20,877 bases of DNA, taken from assembly GCF_000003605.2 (NCBI RefSeq), contig NW_003107587.1, forward strand, positions 95,106 through 115,982. The letters are read 5' to 3'. The notes under the pieces were generated by a model that saw only the letters and a program-made list of their open reading frames with translations, made no database searches and was not told where the DNA came from. The position numbers were made by a program, and so were the translations under genes. Of the stretch, positions 8,331 through 18,112 are shown one piece after another (the first letter of the stretch is position 1; each line of letters begins with the position of its first letter). Source of the stretch: Saccoglossus kowalevskii. Its lineage: Eukaryota > Hemichordata > Enteropneusta > Harrimaniidae.

Positions 8331-8935
8331 GCGACGTTATGTTACGTTGTGTTGTGTTGTGGTGTTGCGTTGTGTTGCGTTGCGTTGTATTGCGTTACGG
8401 TATGTTGCATTGTGTTGCGTTGCGTTGCGGTATGTTGCGTTGCGGTATGTTGCGTTGTGTTCTGGTGTTGCGTTGCGCTATGTTGCGTTGCGGTAAGTTG
8501 CGTTGTGTTGCGCTATGTTGCGTTATGTTGCGCTGCGTTATGTTGCGTTGTGTTGCGTTGCGTTGTGTTGCGCTGCGTTGCGGTATGTTGCGTTGCGTTG
8601 TGCTGCGTATCGTTGCGGTATGTTGCGTTGTGGTATGTTGCGTTGTGTTGCATTGTGGTATGTTGCGTTGTGTTGTGTTGCGTTGCGGTATGTTGCGTTG
8701 TGTTGCGGTATGTTGCGTTTCGGTATGTTGCGTTGCGGTATGTTACGTTGTGTTGTGTTACGTTGTTTTGCGTTGCGTTGCGTTGTGCTGCGTTACGGTA
8801 TGTTGCGTTCTGTTATGTTATGTTGCGTTGCGTTACGTTGTGGTATGTTGCGTTGCGCTGTGTTGTGTTGCGTTATGTTGATTTGCGTTGCGGTACACTA
8901 CGCCATGCTTCGTTACGTTAAATTGTGTTATGCTG
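8331..8935. repeat. GT-rich pentamer satellite (TGTTG/CGTTG/CGGTA)
   Basis: About 600 bp of pentamers, mainly TGTTG, CGTTG, CGGTA and CGCTG, in almost unbroken 5-nt phase, with A rare on the plus strand. Three overlapping plus-strand frames of 158-215 codons, rich in Cys, Val, Leu and Arg, run through it only because the pentamers contain no stop in any frame. It resembles the intron 2 satellite in inverted orientation: the complement here gives CAACG, CAACA and TACCG. Confidence 0.95.
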
Positions 8936-9935
8936 GGAAGTTTTTAAAGTTGGGTTACATTCAAAATACAAACATTTGAAGTTAGAAATTATTATTTATT
9001 TCAGTATTATAAGTACGCCCAGACTTAAAATACACAGGTAAAGAAAATAATAAAGTGACAGTGCTTAAATCAACACTAAACACATATTTGAAAAGTAACG
9101 ACGTGTGTGGTTATATCCTGACTATTTATTCTTATTTGCTATAAAGTTCCGTGTGAGAAAATCGACTAAGATATTATTAATGGTTATAGAAAAAATCCCG
9201 AGTTGTACGCCCTCAAGCATAGTGGGAAAGCTTAGATGGTTGCGGGATACGTTATATTCAAATATCCTTGTATAATGAATAAATAAACAAAAATATAAAA
9301 CGCTCGCATTAAATGTGTGTAACAAACCCAAAGTGTCTGGTTTGCGGAAATGTTCAAATGACGTCCGCCCTCTACGGTGCGTCAGTGAGTGAAACTGCGT
9401 TTATGTCTCGGTAGTGGAAAAAAATTAAGATAATTTTCAGGATAAAGAAGTGCTCTGAAAGTAAAGTTCGACACTAGATGTGTTATTTTTTGTCTCACTC
9501 TCGGTAAAAGAGCGCTTTGAGATATACGTTTCTCGTGATTTATATACAATTTATTTACATTTAATATACGAACGACGGGGGGGGGGGGGGTGTCTGTCAC
9601 ATTATTCCAGTACTGCGTGGCTGATCCCACTGCTGTTCACACCTGAACCTGTTCAAGATTTACGATCACTTTTTTTTTTCAAATTGTTCAAGTAGATAAG
9701 TGTTGAGTTTCTATTTTACTAATGTATCAGACACGTCTAATTGACCGTATGTTAGTTGGAAAGTTAGGGGGTACTTCTTAACAGCTCACAACATAGCAAA
9801 CCTTCTGTCGCCTCTGAACTACGCATCAGGGGAGAAGCAAATTGTGTTTATGTGTTAATATCTATTTCATGTGTTAGGCTGTAAACTCCAGTGTTCTATT
9901 GGTCCATGAGTTTTTGTAAGTTCACTTTTTGCATT
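8936..9935. other. Gene-free stretch with poly(G) tract
   Basis: AT-rich sequence without a supported gene. A run of 14 G lies at 9577-9590; short frames crossing it (one on each strand) are low-complexity artefacts. Nothing else stands out. Confidence 0.6.
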
Positions 9936-10018
9936 TGCGCATGCGTGCATAATAAATTAGGGAATTTTCCTGTATTCCTTTAACCGTCAAGATGGCTCGT
10001 GTTATTGTTTTTGTATAG
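9936..10018 (+). promoter_or_regulatory. Possible TATA-less promoter: NRF1-like and YY1-like sites with a tiny ORF
   Basis: TGCGCATGCGTGCA at 9936-9949 is close to the NRF1 palindrome, and CAAGATGGC at 9988-9996 matches the core YY1 site. Such pairs are common at TATA-less start sites in animals. The ATG inside the YY1 site has a strong context (A at -3, G at +4) but opens only an 8-codon frame ending at 10018. No gene downstream is identified, so this is a motif-based suggestion. Confidence 0.3.
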
Positions 10019-10904
10019 TATCCTCTTCTTATTTTCCCCGTCGACGCGAGTAACTTCGTGAATAATCAAGGATGAGTAGCTCAACATCATGAGCACTCTG
10101 TCAGTCTGTATTAGATATCTTCATTTAGAGAAGCATCTTTATGTGAAGGCAATGCGGTGGCATTATATTGATTAAATACTGAGACAGATAGAATACACTT
10201 AACTGTAGTTGGTATACAGGTGCGACGAAATACTGATCGATTCCCATCAAGATTGTTTGGTTGTACCAGTGCGCCCTCTATGACACAAATGTTCATTTTT
10301 TTTAATCTCTACGTCCTGTTTACTGTAAAATAATGGCTTCTCTCTTGGTCGTTATTATCAGATTCAGTTTAAATATGGGATAGTCCACTTTAATATATGT
10401 GAGACAGAATTATATACAGTTGCAGAGAGATATACTGCTCTTTCATCGATTTTGATTATCACAGTGTTCACACAAATTCTAGATAGCGGGCGTTTCTTCC
10501 ACTGTGCCCGCTCACACGTAGTTTTGTTTAAGAAGTTTTAGAGCGCGGACTCTGGGCAGACAGTTTTCACTGGTGTGTGATTCGTCATTTTTACGCCGGT
10601 ATATAAACTGTGCGTACGATAAAAATAACACCGCCATTATTAGTTTGCTGTGTGGTACGTCTGAACAATATATTAGGCGAAGTCAGAGTTTTCAGATTAT
10701 GGTGTAGAATTGTGTTTTTTCTATTGAACCTGTTTCTTCCTACTGTGTTGTGAAATCAGATATCGTGCTCATCTCTGTGTGTGTAAGTGTGACGTGTGCG
10801 CTTTGATACCACTCTGTCGGCGAGTGCAAATAGTATCTTTGTTGTTCGCAAAGTTTGGAGTTATCATCTACGCGCTGAAATGGTGTAATTCACTTGTAAT
10901 GCTG
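10019..10904. other. Gene-free stretch with a TATA-like site and small stem
   Basis: No coding gene is supported. TATATAAA at 10600-10607 on the plus strand stands in a locally GC-richer context and could be a promoter or the U3-R part of a solo LTR. A short inverted repeat AGCGGGC / GCCCGCT with a 14-nt spacer lies near 10487-10514. Neither has a recognised partner. Confidence 0.4.
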
Positions 10905-11108
10905 TTAAAGCGGTAGGGTCGTCACCTGCGCACGTGCGGGAATTGAGTCCCAAGCGACGATAATGTTACCAACCTTCATAGTTGCAATACATGGTTACAA
11001 TAACAACACACGCTAAAAATTAAAGGCTCATGGGTAGACACTTGTTTGTAAACAATGACACGCTATGGCCATCTGACGCATGCGCAGGTGACGACTCTCC
11101 AGCTTTAA
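10905..11108. mobile_element. TTAA-bounded MITE, copy 1 (204 bp)
   Basis: The left end TTAAAGCGGTAGGGTCGTCA and the right end, read inwards on the minus strand as TTAAAGCTGGAGAGTCGTCA, form inverted repeats of about 30 bp that extend through CCTGCGCA. Both outer edges are TTAA, as in a TTAA target-site duplication. The interior does not code. The termini are not the usual CCC of piggyBac, so no superfamily is assigned. Related ends occur at 11376 and at 1730. Confidence 0.65.
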
Positions 11109-11237
11109 CATACGAGACTTTCCCAACGTTTGTTTGCTTGAAGAAGCTTGGGCTCACCAGAAATACAATACTTGTCAGTGATTTGTCATGACAGTCCAAT
11201 GTTTACACGCATTTATTACATTATCAATTTCCGAGAT

Positions 11238-11376
11238 TTAAAGCGGGAATTGAGTCCCAAGCGACGATAACAACTCACGCTAAAAAACAAAGGCTCATGG
11301 GTAGACGCTTGTTTGTGAATAATGACACGCTATTGGCCATCTGACATGTGCGCAGGTGACGACACCCCCGCTTTAA
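11238..11376. mobile_element. TTAA-bounded MITE, copy 2, left end deleted
   Basis: Begins TTAAAGCGGGAATTGAG, where copy 1 has 26 more bases between TTAAAGCGG and GAATTGAG. The right end is intact (GCGCAGGTGACGACACCCCC then GCTTTAA). With one inverted repeat gone it should not be mobilised, so it arose by duplication of copy 1 with its flank, not by a second insertion. Confidence 0.7.
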
Positions 11377-11380
11377 CATA

Positions 11381-11439
11381 ACATACCACAGTCCTCTATA
11401 GTGATAGAGGGACTGTGAACATACATATGTGTCATCTGA
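11381..11439. mobile_element. 59-bp palindromic insertion, absent from the sister copy
   Basis: Unit 1 reads GCTTTAACATA followed directly by CGAGACTTT; unit 2 has 59 bases between these words. The core 11387-11417 is a hairpin: CACAGTCCTCTAT, AGTG loop, then ATAGAGGGACTGTG with one extra G. AACATAC flanks the core on both sides (11380-11386 and 11418-11424), like a 7-bp target-site duplication, although about 15 bp to the right of it are also absent from unit 1. The same hairpin type occurs at 841-872. Confidence 0.65.
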
Positions 11440-11570
11440 CGAGACTTTTCCAACGTTGTTTGCGTGAGGAAGCCTGGGTTCACCAGAAATACAATACTTG
11501 TACTTGTCAGTGATTTGTGATGACAGTCCAATGTTTGCATGCATTTACATTATCAATTTCCGAAATTTAA

Positions 11571-12540
11571 GTAACATAATAGTCGTTAGTTTGTATATAC
11601 CTCCATGGTATATGAATCACTAACGGCCGCAAATAATCCGATAGATTTCAAATTGAACACGATAACTATGACGTCAGAAACGTGTAGGCTCATCCCAAGT
11701 TAGTCTATAAGTCGGCATAGGGTCATCGTCTCGTGCGTGCAAATGAATGCAAGTTTTTCAGTATTTTGCAGTTTTTCAAATCCAACTTTTATCTGTCATG
11801 CAATTTAGTGGTAGATATTTGGCTTACGATTTTAATGACTTGTGTATGTATAACTAGGTACCGTACGAAGGAGTCAACGTATTCTATGACATACCCGGAC
11901 GAACATACCACATGAAAATGAAACACGCAAGTCGTCTATTGTCGATGCCACAGCGCGTTTTTATTCGTCTAAGATTGACAATGTAAATAGAAAATTCCGA
12001 AATTCCAACTTTACCTTTTAATCGCCCCATCTCGTTCACACCTCTCAACACAGCACCAGTAATACCAATGCACTCCTTGCAAAGGTTGGCGCATGGATAT
12101 CCAGAACGCATGCATACTGCATATTGCATGACCAGTCTCTATGTAATCGCATCGTATTTTGCGGCTTACAGTTTATTGAAACACGCAAAATTCTTCGAAA
12201 GGGATTAAATTGGTTATACAAAGATGGATCAATAAAATACACGAAAACTAATACAAAACAAACTCATAGAACATTAGCAGGACAGTAGCTAATCTAAAAT
12301 GACTAACACAATATGGAAAAAAAATCTAGAATAACATCATGCTAGGCAACCATATCTATACTGACCGGACGAAGATAACAAATTCTCTGGTTTATTAAAT
12401 ATATTTCAAGCCCTGAAAAATAAATGAATAAAATACAGGATAATGATCTGGAAATTGAGTCCTGAAATTGCCTCGAAAACATAACATTATTTATGAATTT
12501 AGTCAGTGAAAAGTGTAACGAGTGTTGTTATTTTTTATCA
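11571..12540. other. Stretch without a firm gene; one weak exon candidate
   Basis: A minus-strand frame from ATG 12129 runs 38 codons to AAAAG|GTAAAG (exon end 12015), a good donor, and encodes a Cys-containing peptide (GYPCANLCKECIGITGAVLR). I do not recognise it and see no partner exon. The remainder is AT-rich with nothing notable. Confidence 0.35.
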
Positions 12541-12850
12541 TTATAAATTTTAACTGATTGTTTAGATTAGCAAAGTCTGAAATGCATTTCGTTGTTCCCT
12601 CAAATTACTCTCGTCTTTGTTTTTTTTTAAGGGGACATAATATATAAATTATAATTGATTGTTTAGATTAGCAAAGTCTGAAATGCATTCTGTTGTTCCC
12701 TCAAATTACTCTCGTCTTTGTTTTTTTTTAAGGGGACATGATATATAAATTACAATTGATTGTTTAGATTAGCAAAGTCTGGTATGTACTTCGTTGTTCC
12801 CTCAAATAACGCCCGTATTTGGTTTTTATAAAGAAGACATGATATTATAA
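12541..12850. repeat. 101-bp tandem repeat, three copies
   Basis: GATTGTTTAGATTAGCAAAG recurs at 12556, 12657 and 12758, exactly 101 bp apart. Copies 1 and 2 are nearly identical through CGTTGTTCCCTCAAATTACT and a T-run followed by AAGGGGACAT; copy 3 is more diverged in its second half. No coding frame spans it. Confidence 0.92.
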
Positions 12851-14239
12851 AACGCTTTCCATCTTCTACTTTATTTTCTGAACATGAATCACATATCCTT
12901 TTTCTTCAGGGATTGTTGGAATTGTTTGTCTTCTGTTTTTAAGCGATGAATGTTCAGTCGAAACTTTCTTGAAGACTCTACATTTTTCATTGTTACAGTA
13001 GTGAAATCACTTTTCAATTCCCCGGTTTGTTCTAAGTTTCTTTCCTTCTTTTCTACTAGATTCAAAAGTTATTTATTTCATCATTTCAGTGCACTCTAAT
13101 ACGATACGTGATATGTAAATTGCACCTATGTGGAGCTCTTTCATCTGGGAGTATCATGCTGTTAGGCTTGACATCCCCTTTAATTAATTTGCCAAACAAT
13201 GATGATAATATTGTAACTTTAAGTCCTTTTCAAGAATTTAATTGTTTCTTTGAATTGCCATTCAAAACTATTCCTAGATAATTATTTAACTATGTTGATT
13301 TCTTTTTCTTCCTTGGCAAACTCCACGTTACCTCTTTAAACAAACAACTATTAAATGTGTTTTCGTTACTGTGAAAGGAAACCGCTGTTGAAAACGGATT
13401 GACAGTGAATAAAAACAATTCCACAAACTGTTGAACAATACTGGATATATTAGGCACGAAAGTTGAAAACAAAACCGCGTAAATTTTGTCAACATTTTTT
13501 ACATTAAGACCTATACCTAATAGGAATTAATATCCATTTGGTTCAAAATTAGCAAAGAAATTATAGAAAAATATATAAAAACGTGAAAAATGCTACATCA
13601 ATCATGATTTAGGGGGGGTACAATTAGGCGTCCAAAGGGTCAATATTACAATATACGTTGTGACACGAGCGTGCATTATTCACGCAGCCTCGGTCGGAGT
13701 AATATGAACATAACATATTTAGTGTTTGAAAACCATGCCGGAACTCGGATGTTTACCAATTTTCTACACGACTGGTTTGGCCGTAACCGAATCATTTATT
13801 AGTACGCGCACTCCGGGGATTAAAATTGAACAAGCAAACAAGAACGGTAATTAGAGGGCAATATTTATGTTCAGGCGGCTTGTATAGCGTAACAACTCAA
13901 ACCAATAGACGCCTTTTTGAATATGGCATGCTGTGCTTGAAAAAACGCCCGAAAAAGTGAGTAAAAACTGACCCAATAAATTGATTTATGGTTTAATTTC
14001 CGGGCACGTTCACGGCTCTGTAATATTACGTCAATTCGCCACGCCGTGACGACTAGACTCGCTTACTAGTCATATTTTTTCCCCGCAAACAATCTAAATA
14101 ATAGAAAAACAAACAATCAAAGAGTTCACTCGGAGCTGTATGTGCAATATGGTTATCACAAATGCGTACAGGTTTTATTATTCGACGTATCAGCTGGTTA
14201 TTAACATAATCTATTGACCATGCGTCGTTGATGTGTTTC
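12851..14239. other. Gene-free stretch
   Basis: AT-rich in 12851-13600, then somewhat richer in GC and CpG from about 13650. Small open frames (60-65 codons) show no recognisable domain and no plausible splice partners. No tandem repeat or transposon end was found. Confidence 0.5.
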
Positions 14240-14382
14240 TCCGTAATCACAGATAGAGTGAGCCGCAGATCATACTAACCGACGTGATCGACGATCGTGA
14301 GAGATTTTCGTGGTTTGTCAGCTCTTCAGCATCGACCTTGTTAAGTGTTAGCATCCCGGGCCACATTTAGGCGGTGAGAAAG
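14240..14382 (+). promoter_or_regulatory. CpG-rich segment ending in a splice donor: possible first exon
   Basis: CpG is frequent here and on to about 14450 (for example CCGACGTGATCGACGATCGT), against an AT-rich background. GAGAAAG|GTAAGATT at 14382/14383 is a good 5' splice site on the plus strand. No long open frame is present, so it would be a noncoding or short-coding first exon. This is based only on composition and one splice site. Confidence 0.25.
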
Positions 14383-15491
14383 GTAAGATTGTGTGGACGG
14401 ATGAGAACGATTTCAACGTAGATGTGTTGGCGCGTCGAGGATGCGAGTCGTGCAATCTCCATCTTGCACTGACTGATATTGTAGTAAAATGACAGATGCT
14501 AGACGGTTCAAGAGGAACTGTGTCCGATCTATATCGGATGTGAATTCACAGACATCCTATTTGTTTCACACCATTTGGTAAATGTTCATAACTAGATGTC
14601 CACGGTGTACGATTGTTAGATGTCGTATGGGTAACATATTCCGTAGCTCAGACGGCTGTCCGCGCGTCATGGCCTCGGCAGATTTCATTCTAGGCAGCGC
14701 CGTTTTATAGTATTTACATAATATTATTTCACCTTCGTAATCGGTTATTCTCGTTGAGGAACACATTTCTTGAAAAAATACAAAATACAAATAAATAAGT
14801 GAGAAAACGCGTATGAATTCGTAGTATTCATGAATTATAGTTAAAGAAGAAAACACAATTAATTTGTGTAGCGTAGCAACCCATTGAGAATGTAAACTAA
14901 TTCGCAAAATGGCGAGTACAATACATGTACTGGATACATGCCATGTTAAAAGTGTGAAAAACCCACTGAGCATTACTTTGATATTTTCTCCATGAGGTGT
15001 CCAGGTTTCTTAGTGAAATTTTTCAACATGAGAAACATTCTTTTTTATCTTGCTCTTATCATTGAAGATGAAGGGAAAGGTTTATATAAGAGGCATATGC
15101 CTGTTGATTATTGTTATTGTTGTTTACTCTGGTGTAAAACCTTTGTTTGTGGTTTACAGTGACTTAAACGGTTCTTATCCAATTTTTTGTCAAAGTCAAA
15201 TATTTTTATTAACCAGTTTGGGTTCTTAGCCAAGTTTGATTTTGGTATGTATTCTACGTAATTTTTTTAAGATAATAATGAAATTTCACTAAAAATTGGC
15301 TAACGAAAAACATTCATTTGACATAAAAATAATAGCATTGACTACATACATTTATAATGTTAATCAGAAGAATGAGCTGTTAGTATTATGCTTCCCATGT
15401 TCTGTTATTAGATAGTGAAGTAACCTGATATCTTATTTTCATTAGGAACTATTAATCATTTTTATGACAAAATATGGGAAAAATAAGGTTG
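14383..15491. other. Stretch without a firm gene before the large minisatellite
   Basis: A 135-codon minus-strand frame spans 14566-14973. Its C-terminal half, after an acceptor-like TTTTTTCAAG, comes from a CpG-richer stretch, but no domain is recognised. TTTATATAAG followed by the 12-bp palindrome AGGCATATGCCT lies near 15080-15102. TTTGTTTGTGGTTTACAGTG at about 15140 resembles the repeat unit of the following array and may be an isolated relative. Confidence 0.4.
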
Positions 15492-18112
15492 TCACCATTG
15501 TTTGTGTTTCAGTGTAAGTGAATTCATCAATCTTTGTTGCAGTATAAGTGACATCACCATTCTTTGTGTTTCAGTGTAATAAGTGAAGTCATCAATCTTT
15601 GTTGCAGTATAAGTGACATCACCATTGTTTGTGTTTCAGTGTAAGTGAAGTCATCACTCTTTGTTGCAGTATAAGTGACATCACCATTGTTTGTATTTCA
15701 GTGTAATAAGTGAAGTCATTAATCTTTGTTGCAGTATAAGTGACATCACCATTGTTTGTGTTTCAGTGTAAGTGAAGTCATTAATCTTTGTTGCAGTATA
15801 AGTGACATCATCATTCTTTGTGTTTCAGTGTAAGTGAAGTCATCAATCTTTGTTGCAGTATAAGTGACATCACCATTCTTTGTGTTTCAGTGTAAGTGAA
15901 GTCATCAATCTTTGTTGCAGTATAAGTGACATGACCATTCTTTGTGTTTCAGTGTGAGTGAAGTCATCAATCTTTGTTGCAGTATAAGTGACATCACCAT
16001 TCTTTGTGTTTCAGTGTGAGTGAAGTCATCAATCTTTGTTGCAGTATAAGTGACATGACCATTCTTTGTGTTTCAGTGTGAGTGAAGTCATCAATCTTTG
16101 TTGCAGTATAAGTGACATCACCATTCTTTGTGTTTCAGTGTGAGTGAAGTCATCAATTTTTGTCGCAGTATAAGTGACATCACCATTGTTTGTGTTTCAG
16201 TGTAAGTGAAGTCATCAATCTTTGTTGCAGTATAAGTGACATCACCATTGTTTGTGTTTCAGTGTATGTGAAGTCATTAATCTTTGTCGCAGTATAAGTG
16301 ACATCACCATTCTTTGTGTTTCAGTGTAAGTGAAGTCATCAATTTTTGTTGCGGTATAAGTGACATCACCATTCTTTGTGTTTCCGTGTGAGTGAAGTCA
16401 TCAATTTTTGTCGCAGTATAAGTGACATCACCATTCTTTGTGTTTCTGTGTAATAAGTGAAGTCATCATTTTTTGTCGCAGTATAAGTGACATCACCATT
16501 CTTTGTGTTTCAGTGTAATAGTGAAGTCATCAATCTTTGCTGCAGTATAAGTGACATCACCATTGTTTGTGTTTCAGTGTAATAAGTGAAGTCATCAATC
16601 TTTGTCGCAGTATAAGTGACATCACCATTGTTTGTGTTTCAGTGTAATAAGTGAAGTCATCAATCTTTGTTGCAGTATAAGTGACATCACCATTGTTTGT
16701 GTTTCAGTGTAATAAGTGAATTCATCAATCTTTGTTGAAGTATAAGTGACATCACCATTGTTTGTGTTTCAGTGTAAGTGAAGTCATCAATCTTTGTCGC
16801 AGTATAAGTGACATCACCATTGTTTGTGTTTCAGTGTAAGTGAAGTCATCAATTTTTGTTGCAGTATAATTGACATCACCATTCTTTGTGTTTCAGTGTG
16901 AGTGAAATCATCAATTTTTGTTGCAGTATAAGTGACATCACCATTCTTTGTGTTTCAGTGTAATAGTGAAGTCATCAATCTTTGCTGCAGTATAAGTGAC
17001 ATGACCATTCTTTGTGTTTCAGTGTGAGTGAAGTCATCAATCTTTGTTGCAGTATAAGTGACATCACCATTCTTTGTGTTTCAGTGTGAGTGAAGTCATC
17101 AATTTTTGTCGCAGTCTAAGTGACAATCACTATTCTTTGTGTTTCAGTGTAAGTGAAGTCATCAATCTTTGTCGCAGTATAAGTGACATCACCATTGTTT
17201 GTGTTTCAGTTTAATAAGTGAAGTCATCAATCTTTGTCGCAGTATAAGTGACATCACCATTGTTTGTGTTTCAGTATAATAAGTGAAGTCATCAATCTTT
17301 GTTGCAGTATAAGTGACATCATCATTGTTTGTGTTTCATTATAATAAGTGAGGTCATCAATCTTTGTCAGAGTATAAGTGACATCATCATTCTTTGTGTT
17401 TCAGTGTAAGTGAAGTCATCAATCTTTGTTGTAGTATAAGTGACACCATCAATTTTTGTGTTTCAGTGTAATAAGTGAAGTCATCAATCTTTGTTGCAGT
17501 ATAAGTGACATGACCATTCTTTGTGTTTCAGTGTAATAAGTGAAGTCATCAATCTTTGTTGCAGTATAAGTGACATCACCATTGTTTGTGTTTCAGTGTA
17601 ATAAGTGAAGTCATCAATCTTTGTCGCAGTATAAGTGACATCACCATTCTTTGTGTTTCAGTATAAGTGAAGTCATCAATATTTGTTGCAGTATAAGTGA
17701 CATCATCAATTTTTGTGTTTCAGTGTAATTGAAGTCATCAATCTTTGTTGCAGTATAAGTGACATGACCATTTGTGTTTCAGTGTAATAAGTGAAGTCAT
17801 CAATCTTTGTTGCAGTATAAGTGACATCACCATTGTTTGTGTTTCAGTGTAATAAGTTAAGTCATCAATCTTTGTTGCAGTATAAGTGACATCACCATTG
17901 TTTGTGTTTCAGTGTAATAAGTGAAGTCATCAATCTTTGTCGCAGTATAAGTGACATCACCATTGTTTGTGTTTCAGTGTACTGTAATAAGTGAAGTCAT
18001 CAATCTTAATTGCAATATAAGTGACATCACCATTGTTTGTGTGTCAGTGTAATAAGTGAAGTCATCAATCTTTGTTGCAGTATAAGTGACATCATCATTG
18101 TTTGTGTTTCAG
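15492..18112. repeat. Dimeric ~62-65-bp minisatellite, about 41 units
   Basis: Each unit has two related halves of about 31 bp: TGTGTTTCAGTGTAAGTGAA then GTCATCAATCTT, and TGTTGCAGTATAAGTGACAT then CACCATTCTT. The halves share TGT..CAGTRTAAGTGA-(A/C)-(G/A)TCA, so a ~31-bp monomer was duplicated and diverged before the dimer was amplified. Units differ mainly as CAGTGTAAGTG, CAGTGTGAGTG or CAGTGTAATAAGTG. Stop codons in every frame exclude a protein. Past 18112 the repeat fades over about 80 bp. A 71-codon frame at its right edge is not a gene. Confidence 0.96.

Larger units (their letters stand above)
10905..11570. repeat. Tandem duplication of MITE plus ~130 bp flank, two ~330-bp units
   Basis: Unit 1 (10905-11237) and unit 2 (11238-11570) align along their length: GGGAATTGAGTCCCAAGCGA, GGCTCATGGGTAGAC, CACCAGAAATACAATACTTG and GACAGTCCAATGTTT occur in the same order in each. 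TTAA is present at the start, the junction (11238-11241) and the end (11567-11570). Unit 2 has lost 26 bp of the left MITE end between GCGG direct repeats, has gained a 59-bp palindromic insertion, and has a 6-bp ACTTGT microduplication. A minus-strand frame at 11275-11544 lies in this repeat and is not a gene. Confidence 0.88.

Noticed and set aside
8234-8979. Three long plus-strand open frames (215, 190 and 158 codons), Cys/Val/Leu/Arg-rich
   Set aside because: They overlap each other in different frames and follow the stop-free pentamer satellite exactly; composition is dictated by the repeat.
9382-9695. Open frames on both strands across the poly(G)/poly(C) tract
   Set aside because: Low-complexity poly-Pro or poly-Gly stretch created by the homopolymer; no domain.
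10936-10953. GGGAATTGAGTCCC resembling a tRNA T-arm or B box
   Set aside because: It is part of the duplicated MITE (also at 11244), and no cloverleaf can be built around it.
11275-11544. 89-codon minus-strand frame
   Set aside because: Covers the second unit of the transposon duplication and its hairpin insertion; it is not kept in unit 1.
14640-14700. tRNA-like A-box word TAGCTCAGACGG
   Set aside because: No B box, no acceptor or anticodon stem pairing downstream; at best a decayed tRNA-derived SINE.
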